Assembly (NCBI RefSeq): GCF_022348085.1
Contig: NZ_JAKRFN010000011.1
Span: 62,001-126,000, forward strand
Direction of reading: 5' to 3'
Origin: Mycobacterium sp. PSTR-4-N
GTDB lineage: Bacteria > Actinomycetota > Actinomycetes > Mycobacteriales > Mycobacteriaceae
Length of the DNA: 64,000 bases
Below are positions 55,879-64,000 of this stretch, one piece after another. The notes beneath the pieces were generated by a model that saw only the letters and a list, made by a program, of their open reading frames with translations, had not been told where the DNA came from and did not search any database. How positions within the stretch are numbered: the stretch's first letter is position 1; each line of letters begins with the position of its first letter. Position numbers and translations under genes: made by a program.

Positions 55879-56735
55879 TTCTTGTCGGCGCCTTCGACGA
55901 CACCCAGAGCCGACTGGGCACGCTGCTCGTAACCCGCTCGCTTGGTGGTGTCGAACTCGAGAAAGACGTTGTCCAGACCGAGCTTTCGATTCATCCAGCG
56001 ACGTCCACGAGGTCCGAGCATCTGCGCGGCCTGTGCGGTGAACCGCAGGAACGGCGGCACCGACACGTGCGTCTTCGGCTTGTTGAGCGTCTTGACGATT
56101 GCATCCGCGATGTCCTGCGGCTCAGCGGGTTTGATGGACATCTCCTTGGTGCCCGAGATCAGCTCGGTGTTGGTGAACGGCGGCATCACCACCGACACGT
56201 GCACACCGTGCGGTGCCACCTCATCGGCCAAGGCGGCGGAGAGGCCGACGACACCGAATTTCGCGCCCACGTAGACGACCTGCCCCGGCACCGGGATGAC
56301 GCCGGACAGCGATGCGATGTTGATGATGTGTCCGCGACGGCGGGCGATCATGTCGGGCAGGGCCAGCTGACAGCCGGCGATCACGCCGTAGAGATTCACC
56401 TCGATCGACGAGCGGATGGACTGCTCGGACTGCTCGAGAAACGGTCCGATCGGCATGACGCCCGCGTTGTTGATCAACACGTCGATGTGGCCGCCGCCGT
56501 CGGTGCGGGCCTTGTCCAGGAACGTGGCGAAGGATTCCCGATCCGTGACGTCGAGCGGATAGCCCGAGGCCGGGCCGAGATTCGAGAGCTTGGCGACCGA
56601 CGACTCCTGGAGGGCGACGTCGCGATCGCCGATCACGACTCGCGCGCCGCGCTTGAGCAGCGCCTCGGCAGTGGCGTAGCCGATGCCCCGCGCGGCACCG
56701 GTGATGGCGATCGTCTTCCCGCGGATGTTGTCCAT
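55875..56735 (-). CDS. SDR family oxidoreductase
   Basis: A 286-residue short-chain dehydrogenase: ITGAARGIGYATAEALL (TGxxxGIG), LINNAGVMPIGPF, NIASLSG and YVGAKFGVVG (YxxxK). The C-terminal extension of about 50 residues ends in a basic region. ATG 56735; the frame stays open to a TTG at 56759 which is unlikely to be used. A palindrome covers its upstream region. Confidence 0.9.
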   Translation of the reverse strand: MDNIRGKTIAITGAARGIGYATAEALLKRGARVVIGDRDVALQESSVAKLSNLGPASGYPLDVTDRESFATFLDKARTDGGGHIDVLINNAGVMPIGPFLEQSEQSIRSSIEVNLYGVIAGCQLALPDMIARRRGHIINIASLSGVIPVPGQVVYVGAKFGVVGLSAALADEVAPHGVHVSVVMPPFTNTELISGTKEMSIKPAEPQDIADAIVKTLNKPKTHVSVPPFLRFTAQAAQMLGPRGRRWMNRKLGLDNVFLEFDTTKRAGYEQRAQSALGVVEGADKN

Positions 56736-56744
56736 GGCGCCGAA

Positions 56745-56760
56745 CTTTACACGTGTCAAG
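56745..56760. promoter_or_regulatory. Palindrome CTTnACACGTGTnAAG
   Basis: A 16-base palindrome with one mismatched pair, 10 bases before the SDR start. It has the length and symmetry of a TetR-family operator. The cognate regulator may be the TetR gene at 55267 or one elsewhere. Confidence 0.55.
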
Positions 56761-56857
56761 TTTCGCGGGAAAGGGGGTTGTCCCCAGCCGCCGGGTTATC
56801 CCCAGGCTGGGATTTTGGTGCTGCCGGGCCGGTCGGTCCGCCGGTAGATTCGTACAT

Positions 56858-58438
56858 GTGTTCGATTTAGCGCGGGTGGTGGAGGCGGATCTGGTCGAGG
56901 TGATGACCAGCTCCGCAGCCGCTGCCGCGCGGGCGGAGGCGATGAAGCTGGCCGCGATCGCCGAACTGTGGCGGCGGCGCCGCCGCCCCGAGCGGGAGCG
57001 CTGGGTATGCGCGGACTGGGATGCCGCGGCCGCCGAGGTCGGCGCCGCGCTGGGGATCAGTGCGGGGCGGGCGTCGGTGCAGATGGACCTGGCGGTGGCG
57101 ATGCGTGACCGCTTCCCCCGACTGGGGGCACTGCTGGCCGACGGGCAGGTCAGCCTCGATGTGGTCAGGGCGGTCGTCTCGCGGACCGCGCTGGTGCTCG
57201 ACCCGTCGACCCTGCGGCTGCTCGACCACCATTTCGCCGAGGCTGTGGCGGGGTGGGGAGTGTTGTCGCAGAAAAAGCTCGAAGCCGCCATCGACGTGTG
57301 GATCCAGACCTACGACCCCGACGCGGTACGTCGGGTGCGTCAGCGCTCACGGGATCGGTCGTTCACCATCGGGGACCGCCACGACAGCTCGGGCATCACC
57401 GAGGTGTACGGGCGACTGGCCACCCCCGATGCGGCCCTGCTGGCCACCCGGTTGGCGATGACGATCGCCTCGGTGTGCGACCACGATCCCCGCACCCGGG
57501 ATCAGAAACGCGCCGATGCGGTCGGCGCGATCGCCGCCGGAGCCACCGCGTTGGCGTGCCGCTGCGGACGCCCCGACTGCGCGGCCGCCCGGATCGATGA
57601 CGGGCGCGCCTCGTCCATCACGGTCACCGTGATCGCCGACCAAGCTTCCCTCGACGCTCAACCCGACCCGGAGCTGCATGGCGAAGCACCCCCACCCACC
57701 TCCACGCCACGAAACACCACACCCGCCGAGGCCGCCGAACCTACCCAACCGACCAAGCCCATCACCACACAGCCGCGTCGGGCGGCGCTGATCGTGGGCC
57801 CCGGGGGTGGGATCGTGCCCGCGCCGCTGCTGGCCGACCTGATCGCCCACGGCGCCACGGTCCGCGTCGTCGGCGACCCCGACGGCCTGGCCACCGCGGG
57901 CTACCGCCCGTCGACGGCGCTGGACCGGTTCGTGCGCACCCGCGATCTGACATGCCGCTTCCCCGGCTGCGACCGCCTCGCCACCCACGCCGACATCGAC
58001 CACACCGTGCCCTACCCCGCCGGGGCGACCCATCCGGCCAACACCAAATGCTTGTGCCGCCACCATCATCTGCTGAAAACGTTCTGGGACGGCTGGACCG
58101 AACAACAAACCCCCGACGGGCGCCTACACCTGATCAGCCCCACCGGCCACACCTACACCACCACCCCGCTATCAGCGCTGCTGTTCCCGTCCTGGAACAC
58201 CCGCACCGAACCCCCACCAACCCCCACGAACACCACGCAGCGACCCACCCCGGGCCGCCACCTCAAGATGCCCACCCGCCACCGCAGCCGCACCCAAAAC
58301 CACACCGCCTACATCCGAAGAGAACGCGCACTCAACCACCGCGAACGCACCCGAGAACACACCGAAACCACCCCACCACAACACAACTGGAGCACCTACT
58401 CCACCCCACCCACCGGCGCCGACCCCCCACCGTTTTGA
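56858..58438 (+). CDS. HNH endonuclease, 13E12/DUF222 family
   Basis: A 526-residue protein with an N-terminal DUF222 helical region (residues 1-300; ALGISAGRASVQMDLAVAM) and an HNH domain at about 365-420 (CRFPGCDRLATHADIDHTVPY ... CLCRHHHLLKTFW). This is the 13E12 repeat family, present in many copies in mycobacterial genomes. The C-terminal about 100 residues are rich in Pro, Thr, His and Arg with C-heavy codons. The GTG start is at 56858. Nuclease activity is likely by motif; biological role is unknown. Confidence 0.87.
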   Translation: MFDLARVVEADLVEVMTSSAAAAARAEAMKLAAIAELWRRRRRPERERWVCADWDAAAAEVGAALGISAGRASVQMDLAVAMRDRFPRLGALLADGQVSLDVVRAVVSRTALVLDPSTLRLLDHHFAEAVAGWGVLSQKKLEAAIDVWIQTYDPDAVRRVRQRSRDRSFTIGDRHDSSGITEVYGRLATPDAALLATRLAMTIASVCDHDPRTRDQKRADAVGAIAAGATALACRCGRPDCAAARIDDGRASSITVTVIADQASLDAQPDPELHGEAPPPTSTPRNTTPAEAAEPTQPTKPITTQPRRAALIVGPGGGIVPAPLLADLIAHGATVRVVGDPDGLATAGYRPSTALDRFVRTRDLTCRFPGCDRLATHADIDHTVPYPAGATHPANTKCLCRHHHLLKTFWDGWTEQQTPDGRLHLISPTGHTYTTTPLSALLFPSWNTRTEPPPTPTNTTQRPTPGRHLKMPTRHRSRTQNHTAYIRRERALNHRERTREHTETTPPQHNWSTYSTPPTGADPPPF

Positions 58439-59127
58439 CCACAAGGCTCGTACAGGTCGTGGTGCCGCCACCACTGATACGGCGGCGACTGCGGGTATCC
58501 CGGCGGGGAGTCCTCCCACGTCTCCTGCCGTCCCAGTGCGGTGATGTCGAGGAGGTTCCACGTGCTCACGAACGCTTCGTCCCCGCGGTTGTCGACGAAG
58601 TACGTGCGGAACACCTCGTCGGTGTCCGGGTGCCGGATGAACGCGTTCGTGCCGTGCCATTCGTCGACGTCGAAATCCACATCGAAGACGCCGTCCTCGG
58701 CCTCGATCATGGTGAACCACGGCATGTTCCAGCCCATCCGGTCCTTGACCCCCGCGATGTCGGCCTGCGTGCCACGCGACACGTACACGAGCGTCGTGTC
58801 GCGTGCGTGCAGATGCGACAGGTCCGGCACGTGGTCGGCCATCAGCGAACAGCCCACGCAGCCGCGCTCGGGCCATCCGTTGACGCTGGGATCCATGAAC
58901 GCCCGATACACGATCAACTGGCGCCTGCCCGCGAACAGGTCCCGGAGCGTGACCGGCCCGTCGGGGCCCGAGAACCAATACTCCTTGTCTACCGGAGTCC
59001 ACGGCATCCGCCTGCGCATCGCGGCCAAGTCGTCGCGCTCCCGGGTGAACGCCTTCTCTCGAATCAGCATCTCCGCCAACGCCTTATGCCACTCCGCTGC
59101 CGACACGACCCGAGGCTCCATCGCCAC
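58396..59127 (-). CDS. DUF899 family thioredoxin-like protein
   Basis: A 243-residue protein of the DUF899 family: KEYWFSGPDGPVTLRDLFAGRRQLIVYRAFM, GCVGCSLMADHV with a CxxC pair, and VYVSRGTQADIAGVKDRMGW. Fold related to thioredoxin; function unknown. The 3' end overlaps the HNH gene by 43 bases. Confidence 0.85.
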   Translation of the reverse strand: MAMEPRVVSAAEWHKALAEMLIREKAFTRERDDLAAMRRRMPWTPVDKEYWFSGPDGPVTLRDLFAGRRQLIVYRAFMDPSVNGWPERGCVGCSLMADHVPDLSHLHARDTTLVYVSRGTQADIAGVKDRMGWNMPWFTMIEAEDGVFDVDFDVDEWHGTNAFIRHPDTDEVFRTYFVDNRGDEAFVSTWNLLDITALGRQETWEDSPPGYPQSPPYQWWRHHDLYEPCGQNGGGSAPVGGVE

Positions 59128-59196
59128 TCCATCCCGAAACGTTCAACACTCTAGTTGAATGTCAGCACACCATCACCCGTCGCTATAGTCAACAAT

Positions 59197-59526
59197 GTGG
59201 TTGAAGATCTTCTCGATCGCGCCTACGCCGCACTCGCCGATCCGACACGGCGGCAGCTCCTCGAGGCCCTGCGACACGGCGACGCGCGCATCACCGACCT
59301 GGCCGCGCCGCTTCCGATGAGCTTCGCCGGGGTGTCCCGGCACGTCGCCGTCCTCGAGTCCGCCGGGCTCGTCCGCCGGGAGATCCGCGGCCGCGAACAC
59401 TGGCTCTCGCTGGATTCCGACGGACTCTCGCCGGCCCGGCAGTGGATCGACGAGCAGGCCGAGTTCTGGTCCGCCCGCGCCGACGCGCTCTCCGAGCGGC
59501 TCCGCGCGAAAGCCAAGACCCGATGA
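59197..59526 (+). CDS. ArsR family regulator (leaderless start likely)
   Basis: A 109-residue winged-helix regulator: AALADPTRRQLLEALRHGDARITDLAAPLPMSFAGVSRHVAVLESAGLV. No metal-binding cysteine site is visible, so it belongs to the non-metal group often paired with AHSA1 (SRPBCC) proteins, as here. TATAGT at 59185-59190 lies 7 bases before GTG 59197, which suits a leaderless message; an upstream TTG at 59155 would add 14 residues. ATGA overlap with the next gene. Confidence 0.85.
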   Translation: MVEDLLDRAYAALADPTRRQLLEALRHGDARITDLAAPLPMSFAGVSRHVAVLESAGLVRREIRGREHWLSLDSDGLSPARQWIDEQAEFWSARADALSERLRAKAKTR

Positions 59527-60425
59527 CCGGACCCGTCGTGCGGGTGCGCCGCGTGATGCCCGCTGTCCCCGAGGACGTCTTCGACGAATGGCTCGACCCC
59601 GACGCCCTGATGGCTTGGATGTGTCCCCGGCCGACCCACTGCGTCGCCGTCACCGTCGACCCTCGCGTCGGCGGACGCGTGCGCTTCGACATCGACGACG
59701 GGGGCCACTCGGTCCTGATCTGCGGGCAGTTCCTCGTCGTCGACCGACCCCGCCACCTCAGATTCACGTGGAGCCACTCGGGCTGGGCCGATCCGACGGC
59801 CGCCAGCGTCGTCGACGTCACCTTCGAGCCCCACGGTGCCCACGACACCCTGATGTCGATCGAGCACACCTTGCTTCCCGCCGAAGGGTTCGACGACCAC
59901 GACCACGGCTGGGCCGTCACCGCGGACCAGCTGCAGTCGCGGGTGAACCGACGGTTGCGCTTCGTCCCCGTCAATCAGGACGATCCGCTGGCCACGCCGC
60001 TGATCGACGAACTGGCCGTCGAGTACGCCGACCGCTACGGCGGCCAGCGCGATCGTGTCCACGCCTGGCTGCGCAGCTATCCGCACGCCGAGTTCGAGCC
60101 ACCGTCGGGCGGCCTGCTGATCGGGCTGCTCGACGGACGTCCCGTGACCGGCGGTGCGTTCCGCCGTTTCGACGACGCCACCGCCGAGCTCAAACGGATC
60201 TGGACCGACAGTCGCCATCGCCGACGCGGCCATGCCAAAACGCTGATGGCCCAGCTCGAATCGGCCATCGCGGCGCGCGGTTACACCCGCGTGTACCTCA
60301 CCACCGGGGACCGCCAACCCGAGGCGGAAGCGCTGTATCACTCGATGGGGTACACCCGGCTGGACGAGCCACTGCCCTATGACGGTGAGTCGTACGCGGT
60401 GGCCTTTCTCAAAGATCTCTCCTAG
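59523..60425 (+). CDS. Fusion of AHSA1 (SRPBCC) domain and GNAT acetyltransferase
   Basis: A 300-residue two-domain protein. Residues 1-140 form an AHSA1-type SRPBCC fold (VVRVRRVMPAVPEDVFDEWLDPDALMAWM ... HTLLPAEGFDDHDHGW). Residues about 155-300 form a GNAT domain with the acetyl-CoA motif RRRGHAKTLMAQLE and YHSMGYTRLDE. The first half normally stands alone next to ArsR. The reading frame is continuous, so this appears a true fusion. Substrates are unknown. Confidence 0.85.
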   Translation: MTGPVVRVRRVMPAVPEDVFDEWLDPDALMAWMCPRPTHCVAVTVDPRVGGRVRFDIDDGGHSVLICGQFLVVDRPRHLRFTWSHSGWADPTAASVVDVTFEPHGAHDTLMSIEHTLLPAEGFDDHDHGWAVTADQLQSRVNRRLRFVPVNQDDPLATPLIDELAVEYADRYGGQRDRVHAWLRSYPHAEFEPPSGGLLIGLLDGRPVTGGAFRRFDDATAELKRIWTDSRHRRRGHAKTLMAQLESAIAARGYTRVYLTTGDRQPEAEALYHSMGYTRLDEPLPYDGESYAVAFLKDLS

Positions 60426-60448
60426 GAGCGCCCTATAGGCTTGCCGAT

Positions 60449-60739
60449 GTGTCGCAGGCGACCGTGGGCTGGTTGATGCTGGCCGCTGCTGCGCTGACGT
60501 TCGTCTTCGGCGGGCTCTCCCGAGTCTTCGTCGGGCGTCGTCGGCACTCCGCGGGTGTCCAGCGGATGGTTCACGTGTTCCGCCGCACCGGCATCGCCCG
60601 GGTGCTGTTCGGCCGCTTCGACGACGACGTGCTCAACGACGACGAGCTCGACACGATGATCCTGATGCCCGCGATCGTCCTCGCCTGCGGCCTGGCTCTG
60701 ACCGCCATCTTCCTGTTGGGCTACGACACCCTGGCTTGA
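60449..60739 (+). CDS. Small two-helix membrane protein
   Basis: A 96-residue protein with helices VGWLMLAAAALTFVFGGLSRVF and [22 protein letters not shown] around a basic-then-acidic loop (DDDVLNDDELD). TATAGG at 60434-60439 lies 10 bases before the GTG, so a leaderless or near-leaderless message is likely. Family not recognised. The 3' end overlaps the MBL gene by 19 bases. Confidence 0.7.
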   Translation: MSQATVGWLMLAAAALTFVFGGLSRVFVGRRRHSAGVQRMVHVFRRTGIARVLFGRFDDDVLNDDELDTMILMPAIVLACGLALTAIFLLGYDTLA

Positions 60740-61461
60740 GCAGCCCGCGCCGCCTCTGCGATGGGACCCCGCCACACCGGGCCGTGACCGGGCAGCAGCA
60801 CCTCCGACTGCACTCCCGACAGCACGTCGAGGCTGCGCCGGCACGCCTGCTCGTCGTGGTTGAACAGCGACGGCAGCAGCTGCGGACCGGGGCGCGGTGC
60901 CACCGGATGATCGGTCACCAACGCGTCGCCGCTGACAAGCACGCCATCCACCAGATACGAGCAGTGCCCGCCCGTGTGTCCGGGCGTCGCGATCACCTGC
61001 GGCGTTCCCGGCAGCCCGGCCGCCACCTCCTCGGTGAGCGGTTGCGCCGTCGGAATGCCCTCGTGGGTCAAGCCGCCGTTGCGCACGAGCGCCAACGACC
61101 AGAGCAGGTACGCCGGACGCCAGGCCCGGGCGAGGACATCCCGTGGCGACGCCTGCTCGAGGTACTCGCGCCGGACGTGCCCCACCTCCGGGCCGTCGCA
61201 GAACACCGGCGTGCCGTGCTCGCGGGCGAACCAGATCGCAGAGCCGAGGTGATCGACATGGGCGTGCGTCAGCAGGATCGCCCGCACATCGGACGGCCCG
61301 AAACCGAGTCCGGCCAACGACCTCAGGACGTCGTCGCGGTCGCCCGGATAGCCCGCGTCGATCAGGATCACCCCACCGTCGCCGGCCACCAGCGTCCAGT
61401 TCACGAGATCGGTTTGGGCGAAGTGCACGCGGTCGGTGACGGCCGCGACAGCCAGGGTCAT
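60721..61461 (-). CDS. MBL-fold metallo-hydrolase (Rv0406c-like)
   Basis: A 246-residue zinc hydrolase: HxHxDH motif in [11 protein letters not shown], then [13 protein letters not shown] and GDALVTDHP, and LLPGHGP near the end, completing the two-metal site. Divergent from fgd1 with 23 bases between starts, matching the Rv0406c-Rv0407 pair. The substrate is unknown. Confidence 0.9.
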   Translation of the reverse strand: MTLAVAAVTDRVHFAQTDLVNWTLVAGDGGVILIDAGYPGDRDDVLRSLAGLGFGPSDVRAILLTHAHVDHLGSAIWFAREHGTPVFCDGPEVGHVRREYLEQASPRDVLARAWRPAYLLWSLALVRNGGLTHEGIPTAQPLTEEVAAGLPGTPQVIATPGHTGGHCSYLVDGVLVSGDALVTDHPVAPRPGPQLLPSLFNHDEQACRRSLDVLSGVQSEVLLPGHGPVWRGPIAEAARAAQARVS

Positions 61462-61484
61462 GTCGCGAGTGTAGAAACATAGGT

Positions 61485-62495
61485 ATGGCTGAACTGAAAC
61501 TGGGCTACAAGGCGTCGGCGGAGCAGTTCGCGCCCCGCGAACTCGTCGAACTCGCGGTGCTGGCCGAGGAACACGGCATGGACAGCGCCACCGTCAGCGA
61601 CCACTTTCAGCCGTGGCGCCACGAAGGCGGGCACGCCCCGTTCTCGCTGGCCTGGATGACGGCCGTCGGTGAGCGGACGAAGCGGCTGGTGCTCGGCACG
61701 TCGGTGCTCACCCCGACATTCCGCTACAACCCCGCCGTCATCGCGCAGGCTTTCGCGACGATGGGCTGCCTGTACCCCGATCGGATCTTCCTCGGCGTCG
61801 GCACCGGCGAGGCCCTCAACGAGATCGCCACCGGCTACGAGGGCGAATGGCCGGAGTTCAAGGAGCGCTATGCGCGGCTGCGCGAGTCGGTCCGCCTGAT
61901 GCGGGAACTGTGGCTCGGCGATCGGGTGGATTTCGACGGCGAGTACTACAAGACCAAGGGCGCCTCGATCTACGACGTCCCCGAGGGCGGCATCCCGATC
62001 TACATCGCCGCGGGCGGACCGCAGGTGGCCAAGTACGCGGGCCGCGCCGGTGACGGCTTCATCTGCACCTCGGGCAAGGGCGAGGAGCTCTACAAGGAGA
62101 AGCTGATCCCCGCGATGCGCGAAGGTGCCGAGGCCGCGGACAAGAACCCCGAGGACGTCGACCGCATGATCGAGATCAAGATCTCCTACGACACAGATCC
62201 CGAACTGGCGCTGGAGAACACCCGCTTCTGGGCGCCGCTGTCGCTGACCGCGGAGCAGAAGCACTCCATCGACGATCCGATGGAGATGGAGAAGGCGGCC
62301 GACGAGCTGCCGATCGAGCAGGTCGCCAAGCGCTGGATCGTCGCCTCCGACCCGGACGAGGCCGTCGAGAAGGTCAAAGACTACGTGGACTGGGGCCTCA
62401 ACCATCTGGTGTTCCACGCTCCCGGACACGACCAGAAGCGTTTCCTGGAACTGTTCCAGCGCGATCTCGAACCGCGGTTGCGCCGCCTGGGATGA
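61485..62495 (+). CDS. fgd1: F420-dependent glucose-6-phosphate dehydrogenase
   Basis: Oxidises glucose-6-phosphate to 6-phosphogluconolactone and reduces coenzyme F420, the main F420H2 source in mycobacteria. Luciferase-like TIM barrel of 336 residues: [37 protein letters not shown] (His and Trp of the active site), [29 protein letters not shown] and C-terminal [12 protein letters not shown]. Full length. Confidence 0.96.
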   Translation: MAELKLGYKASAEQFAPRELVELAVLAEEHGMDSATVSDHFQPWRHEGGHAPFSLAWMTAVGERTKRLVLGTSVLTPTFRYNPAVIAQAFATMGCLYPDRIFLGVGTGEALNEIATGYEGEWPEFKERYARLRESVRLMRELWLGDRVDFDGEYYKTKGASIYDVPEGGIPIYIAAGGPQVAKYAGRAGDGFICTSGKGEELYKEKLIPAMREGAEAADKNPEDVDRMIEIKISYDTDPELALENTRFWAPLSLTAEQKHSIDDPMEMEKAADELPIEQVAKRWIVASDPDEAVEKVKDYVDWGLNHLVFHAPGHDQKRFLELFQRDLEPRLRRLG

Positions 62496-63460
62496 TCCGC
62501 GTCCTCGCGGCGGTGTTCGGCCTGCTGGGCCTCGCCGTCGCCGCGGCCGGCATGGCCGCCCGTTACCTTCCGCTGCCCAATCAACCGCTGTTGATCGTCG
62601 CGGCGGCGTCGCCCTACCTTTTGCTCGCGGCGCCTGTCTCTGCCCTGCTGTTGCTGGTCGGCCGGCGATGGGTGCTGGTCATCCTGGCCGTCGCGGTGAC
62701 CGCCGCGGCCGCGGTTCTGGTGTACGTACCGCGGTATCGGCCTGCCACCCCGCCGGTGCAGCAGGGCGTCGATGTCCGCGTACTCACCACCAATCTGGCG
62801 ATGGGGCAGGCGGATCCGCGTGCGTTCGTCGCCCTGGCCGGTGAACGCGCCGACATCGTGACGGTGCAGGAGATGACGCCGCAGGCGGCCGCCGGGCTGT
62901 CCACCGCAGGTATGGACACCGTGTTCCCCTACCGGGTGATCGTGCCCGCCGAGCTGGCCTCCGGCATCGGGATCTGGAGTCGCTACCCGATCGTCGACTC
63001 CGGGCGGATCGACGGGTACTCGCTGCCGATGATCGGCACCCGCGTGCGCATCCCCGGCGTGACCGTCGACGCGACCGTGCTGTCGGTGCACCTGGCTGCG
63101 CCGTGGCCGCAGGACATCAGCCACTGGCGCGGCGATATCACCCGGCTGCCCGCCACAATGGCGGAGATCGGCCGCACGGCCGGGGCAGGCGCGGTGATCG
63201 TCGGCGGCGACTTCAACGCCACCGCGGACATGGCGCCGTTCCGGGCGTTGCTCACCGGCGGATACGCCAACGCGGTCGCCGGGAGTGGCCTGCTTCGGAC
63301 GTATCCGCAGAATCGTTTCTTCCCACCGCTTCTCGGCATCGACCACATCCTGACGAAGAACGCCGACGCGACGGCGGTGTCGACGGTGGACGTGGCGGGC
63401 AGCGATCACCTCGGGCTGGTGGCCACTGTGAGCGTGCCGGTCGACATGACGTCGAGCTGA
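62492..63460 (+). CDS. Membrane-anchored endonuclease/exonuclease/phosphatase family protein
   Basis: A 322-residue protein: three N-terminal helices, then an outward-facing DNase I-like domain with [27 protein letters not shown] (metal Glu), [19 protein letters not shown] and GSDHLGLVA. Such proteins may be phosphodiesterases or phosphatases of lipids or nucleic acids outside the cell. ATGA overlap with fgd1, so co-transcribed. Confidence 0.88.
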   Translation: MIRVLAAVFGLLGLAVAAAGMAARYLPLPNQPLLIVAAASPYLLLAAPVSALLLLVGRRWVLVILAVAVTAAAAVLVYVPRYRPATPPVQQGVDVRVLTTNLAMGQADPRAFVALAGERADIVTVQEMTPQAAAGLSTAGMDTVFPYRVIVPAELASGIGIWSRYPIVDSGRIDGYSLPMIGTRVRIPGVTVDATVLSVHLAAPWPQDISHWRGDITRLPATMAEIGRTAGAGAVIVGGDFNATADMAPFRALLTGGYANAVAGSGLLRTYPQNRFFPPLLGIDHILTKNADATAVSTVDVAGSDHLGLVATVSVPVDMTSS

Positions 63461-64000
63461 GCGGGCGGCACCGGGCGGCCCGTGGTCCGGTACACCCGGA
63501 ACATCTCGTCGGAGGTGGGGCCGTCGGTGGTGTACCCGAGCGCCGCGATGCCGGCGCCGTCATCCCAGAGCGACGGGTAGCGGCGGTTCAGCGCATCGGG
63601 GACGTTGCGCTTCGGGTTGGTGGCGACGATGTACCGAATCCCGAAGTCCCACGGTCGATTCAGTGCGGCGACGAAATCGTAGTCACTGGTGATCACGAAC
63701 TGCTTCGGATGCTCGGAGGACAGCCAGATGCCCCAGGTGAGGAACGTGTCCATCAACACCGAGCCCTCCGGCAGGTCCTTGTCGTCGAACCACTGCGCCA
63801 GGCGCCGCTCGCTGAGGAGCCGACGCCGAGCAGGGTCCTCGCTCGGCGGGTGGGTCTCGGGATCGATCAGCGATGCGAAGCCCGCTTCCAGCTGACCGTA
63901 GGCGATGTCCTGATCCACGATCAACGGCGTGGTCACCGGTATGGCCACCACCACCGAGGCGGCCACCAGCGCGGCGGCCGCCGCCCGCACAGCGGTTCGC
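63406..64000 (-). CDS. C-terminal part of a membrane protein (N-terminus outside window)
   Basis: The minus frame is open to the window end, so this is the C-terminal portion only (about 198 residues). A hydrophobic helix (AAAAALVAASVVVAIPVTTPLIV) is followed by an extracellular domain with WFDDKDLPEGSVLMDTFLTWGIWLSSEHP and RYIVATNPKRN. The layout recalls large mycobacterial multi-helix membrane proteins with C-terminal periplasmic domains, as in ArnT-like glycosyltransferases, but this is not certain. Its 3' end overlaps the EEP gene by 55 bases. Confidence 0.7.
   Translation of the reverse strand, partial: RTAVRAAAAALVAASVVVAIPVTTPLIVDQDIAYGQLEAGFASLIDPETHPPSEDPARRRLLSERRLAQWFDDKDLPEGSVLMDTFLTWGIWLSSEHPKQFVITSDYDFVAALNRPWDFGIRYIVATNPKRNVPDALNRRYPSLWDDGAGIAALGYTTDGPTSDEMFRVYRTTGRPVPPAQLDVMSTGTLTVATSPR

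Overview
The window is high-GC actinobacterial DNA, most likely from a rapidly growing mycobacterium (Mycolicibacterium-type). The support is the gene content and order: dnaJ-hspR, clpB with an HspR operator, the trehalose monomycolate transport factor ttfA, fba, a DUF3151 gene, a site-2 protease next to purA, a rhodanese-metZ pair and F420-dependent glucose-6-phosphate dehydrogenase (fgd1). From memory this follows the Rv0352-Rv0407 region of M. tuberculosis with many insertions and inversions. The species was not determined. Many genes start on GTG inside the stop codon of the gene before (GTGA or ATGA overlaps), and convergent genes often overlap at their 3' ends.

Layout. 1-1351: 3' part of dnaJ and the heat-shock repressor hspR. 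1355-7483: a nitrile-utilisation cluster with two divergent arms. The minus arm is cbtB-cbtA (cobalt uptake) and an acetamidase/formamidase. The plus arm is cobalt nitrile hydratase beta and alpha, its activator, a DUF1097 membrane protein, a MarR regulator and an AmiC-like amide sensor. About 7484-13030: a lower-GC accessory island with a large P-loop ATPase (zinc ribbon and winged helix) convergent with a two-gene operon for a TIR/DUF4062-like protein and a HEAT-repeat protein. This is the best candidate for an undescribed conflict or antiviral system. 13039-18322: aldose epimerase, a globin-flavin oxidoreductase, a GAP-family transporter, a monooxygenase-like membrane protein, VOC, GtrA and CYTH proteins. 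18447-21155: clpB under a HAIR operator that overlaps a SigH-like promoter, ended by a strong hairpin. 21172-30101: SDRs, ttfA, a lipoprotein, an rRNA/tRNA methyltransferase, a TetR-controlled MFS pump, a GH76 glycosidase and an NhaA-DsbA fusion. 30102-31942: a gene-poor, lower-GC stretch with one DUF2510/DUF4352 protein. 31943-38661: TetR-MFS pair, XRE regulator-M24 peptidase pair, DedA, ADH, fba and an anchored secreted protein. 38749-46784: DUF3151, FUSC, CDF zinc exporter with a metal-type operator, site-2 protease, purA, thioesterase, GGDEF protein. 46714-50758: ferredoxin-P450 pair and MMPL-MarR pair. 50783-54384: a degenerate PurT-like ATP-grasp protein, an anchored protein, rhodanese, metZ, RraB-like. 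54348-64000: hydrolase-TetR pair, SDR, 13E12-type HNH protein, DUF899, ArsR with an AHSA1-GNAT fusion, MBL hydrolase, fgd1, an EEP-family hydrolase and a gene cut by the window end.

How the genes work together. HspR made at the left end should repress clpB 17 kb away through the HAIR site. In the nitrile cluster, CbtAB would supply Co2+, nitrile hydratase turns nitriles into amides, the amidase turns amides into acid and ammonia, and the AmiC-like and MarR proteins probably sense amides, as NhhC and NhhD do in Rhodococcus. No tRNA, rRNA, CRISPR array, integrase or transposase was recognised.
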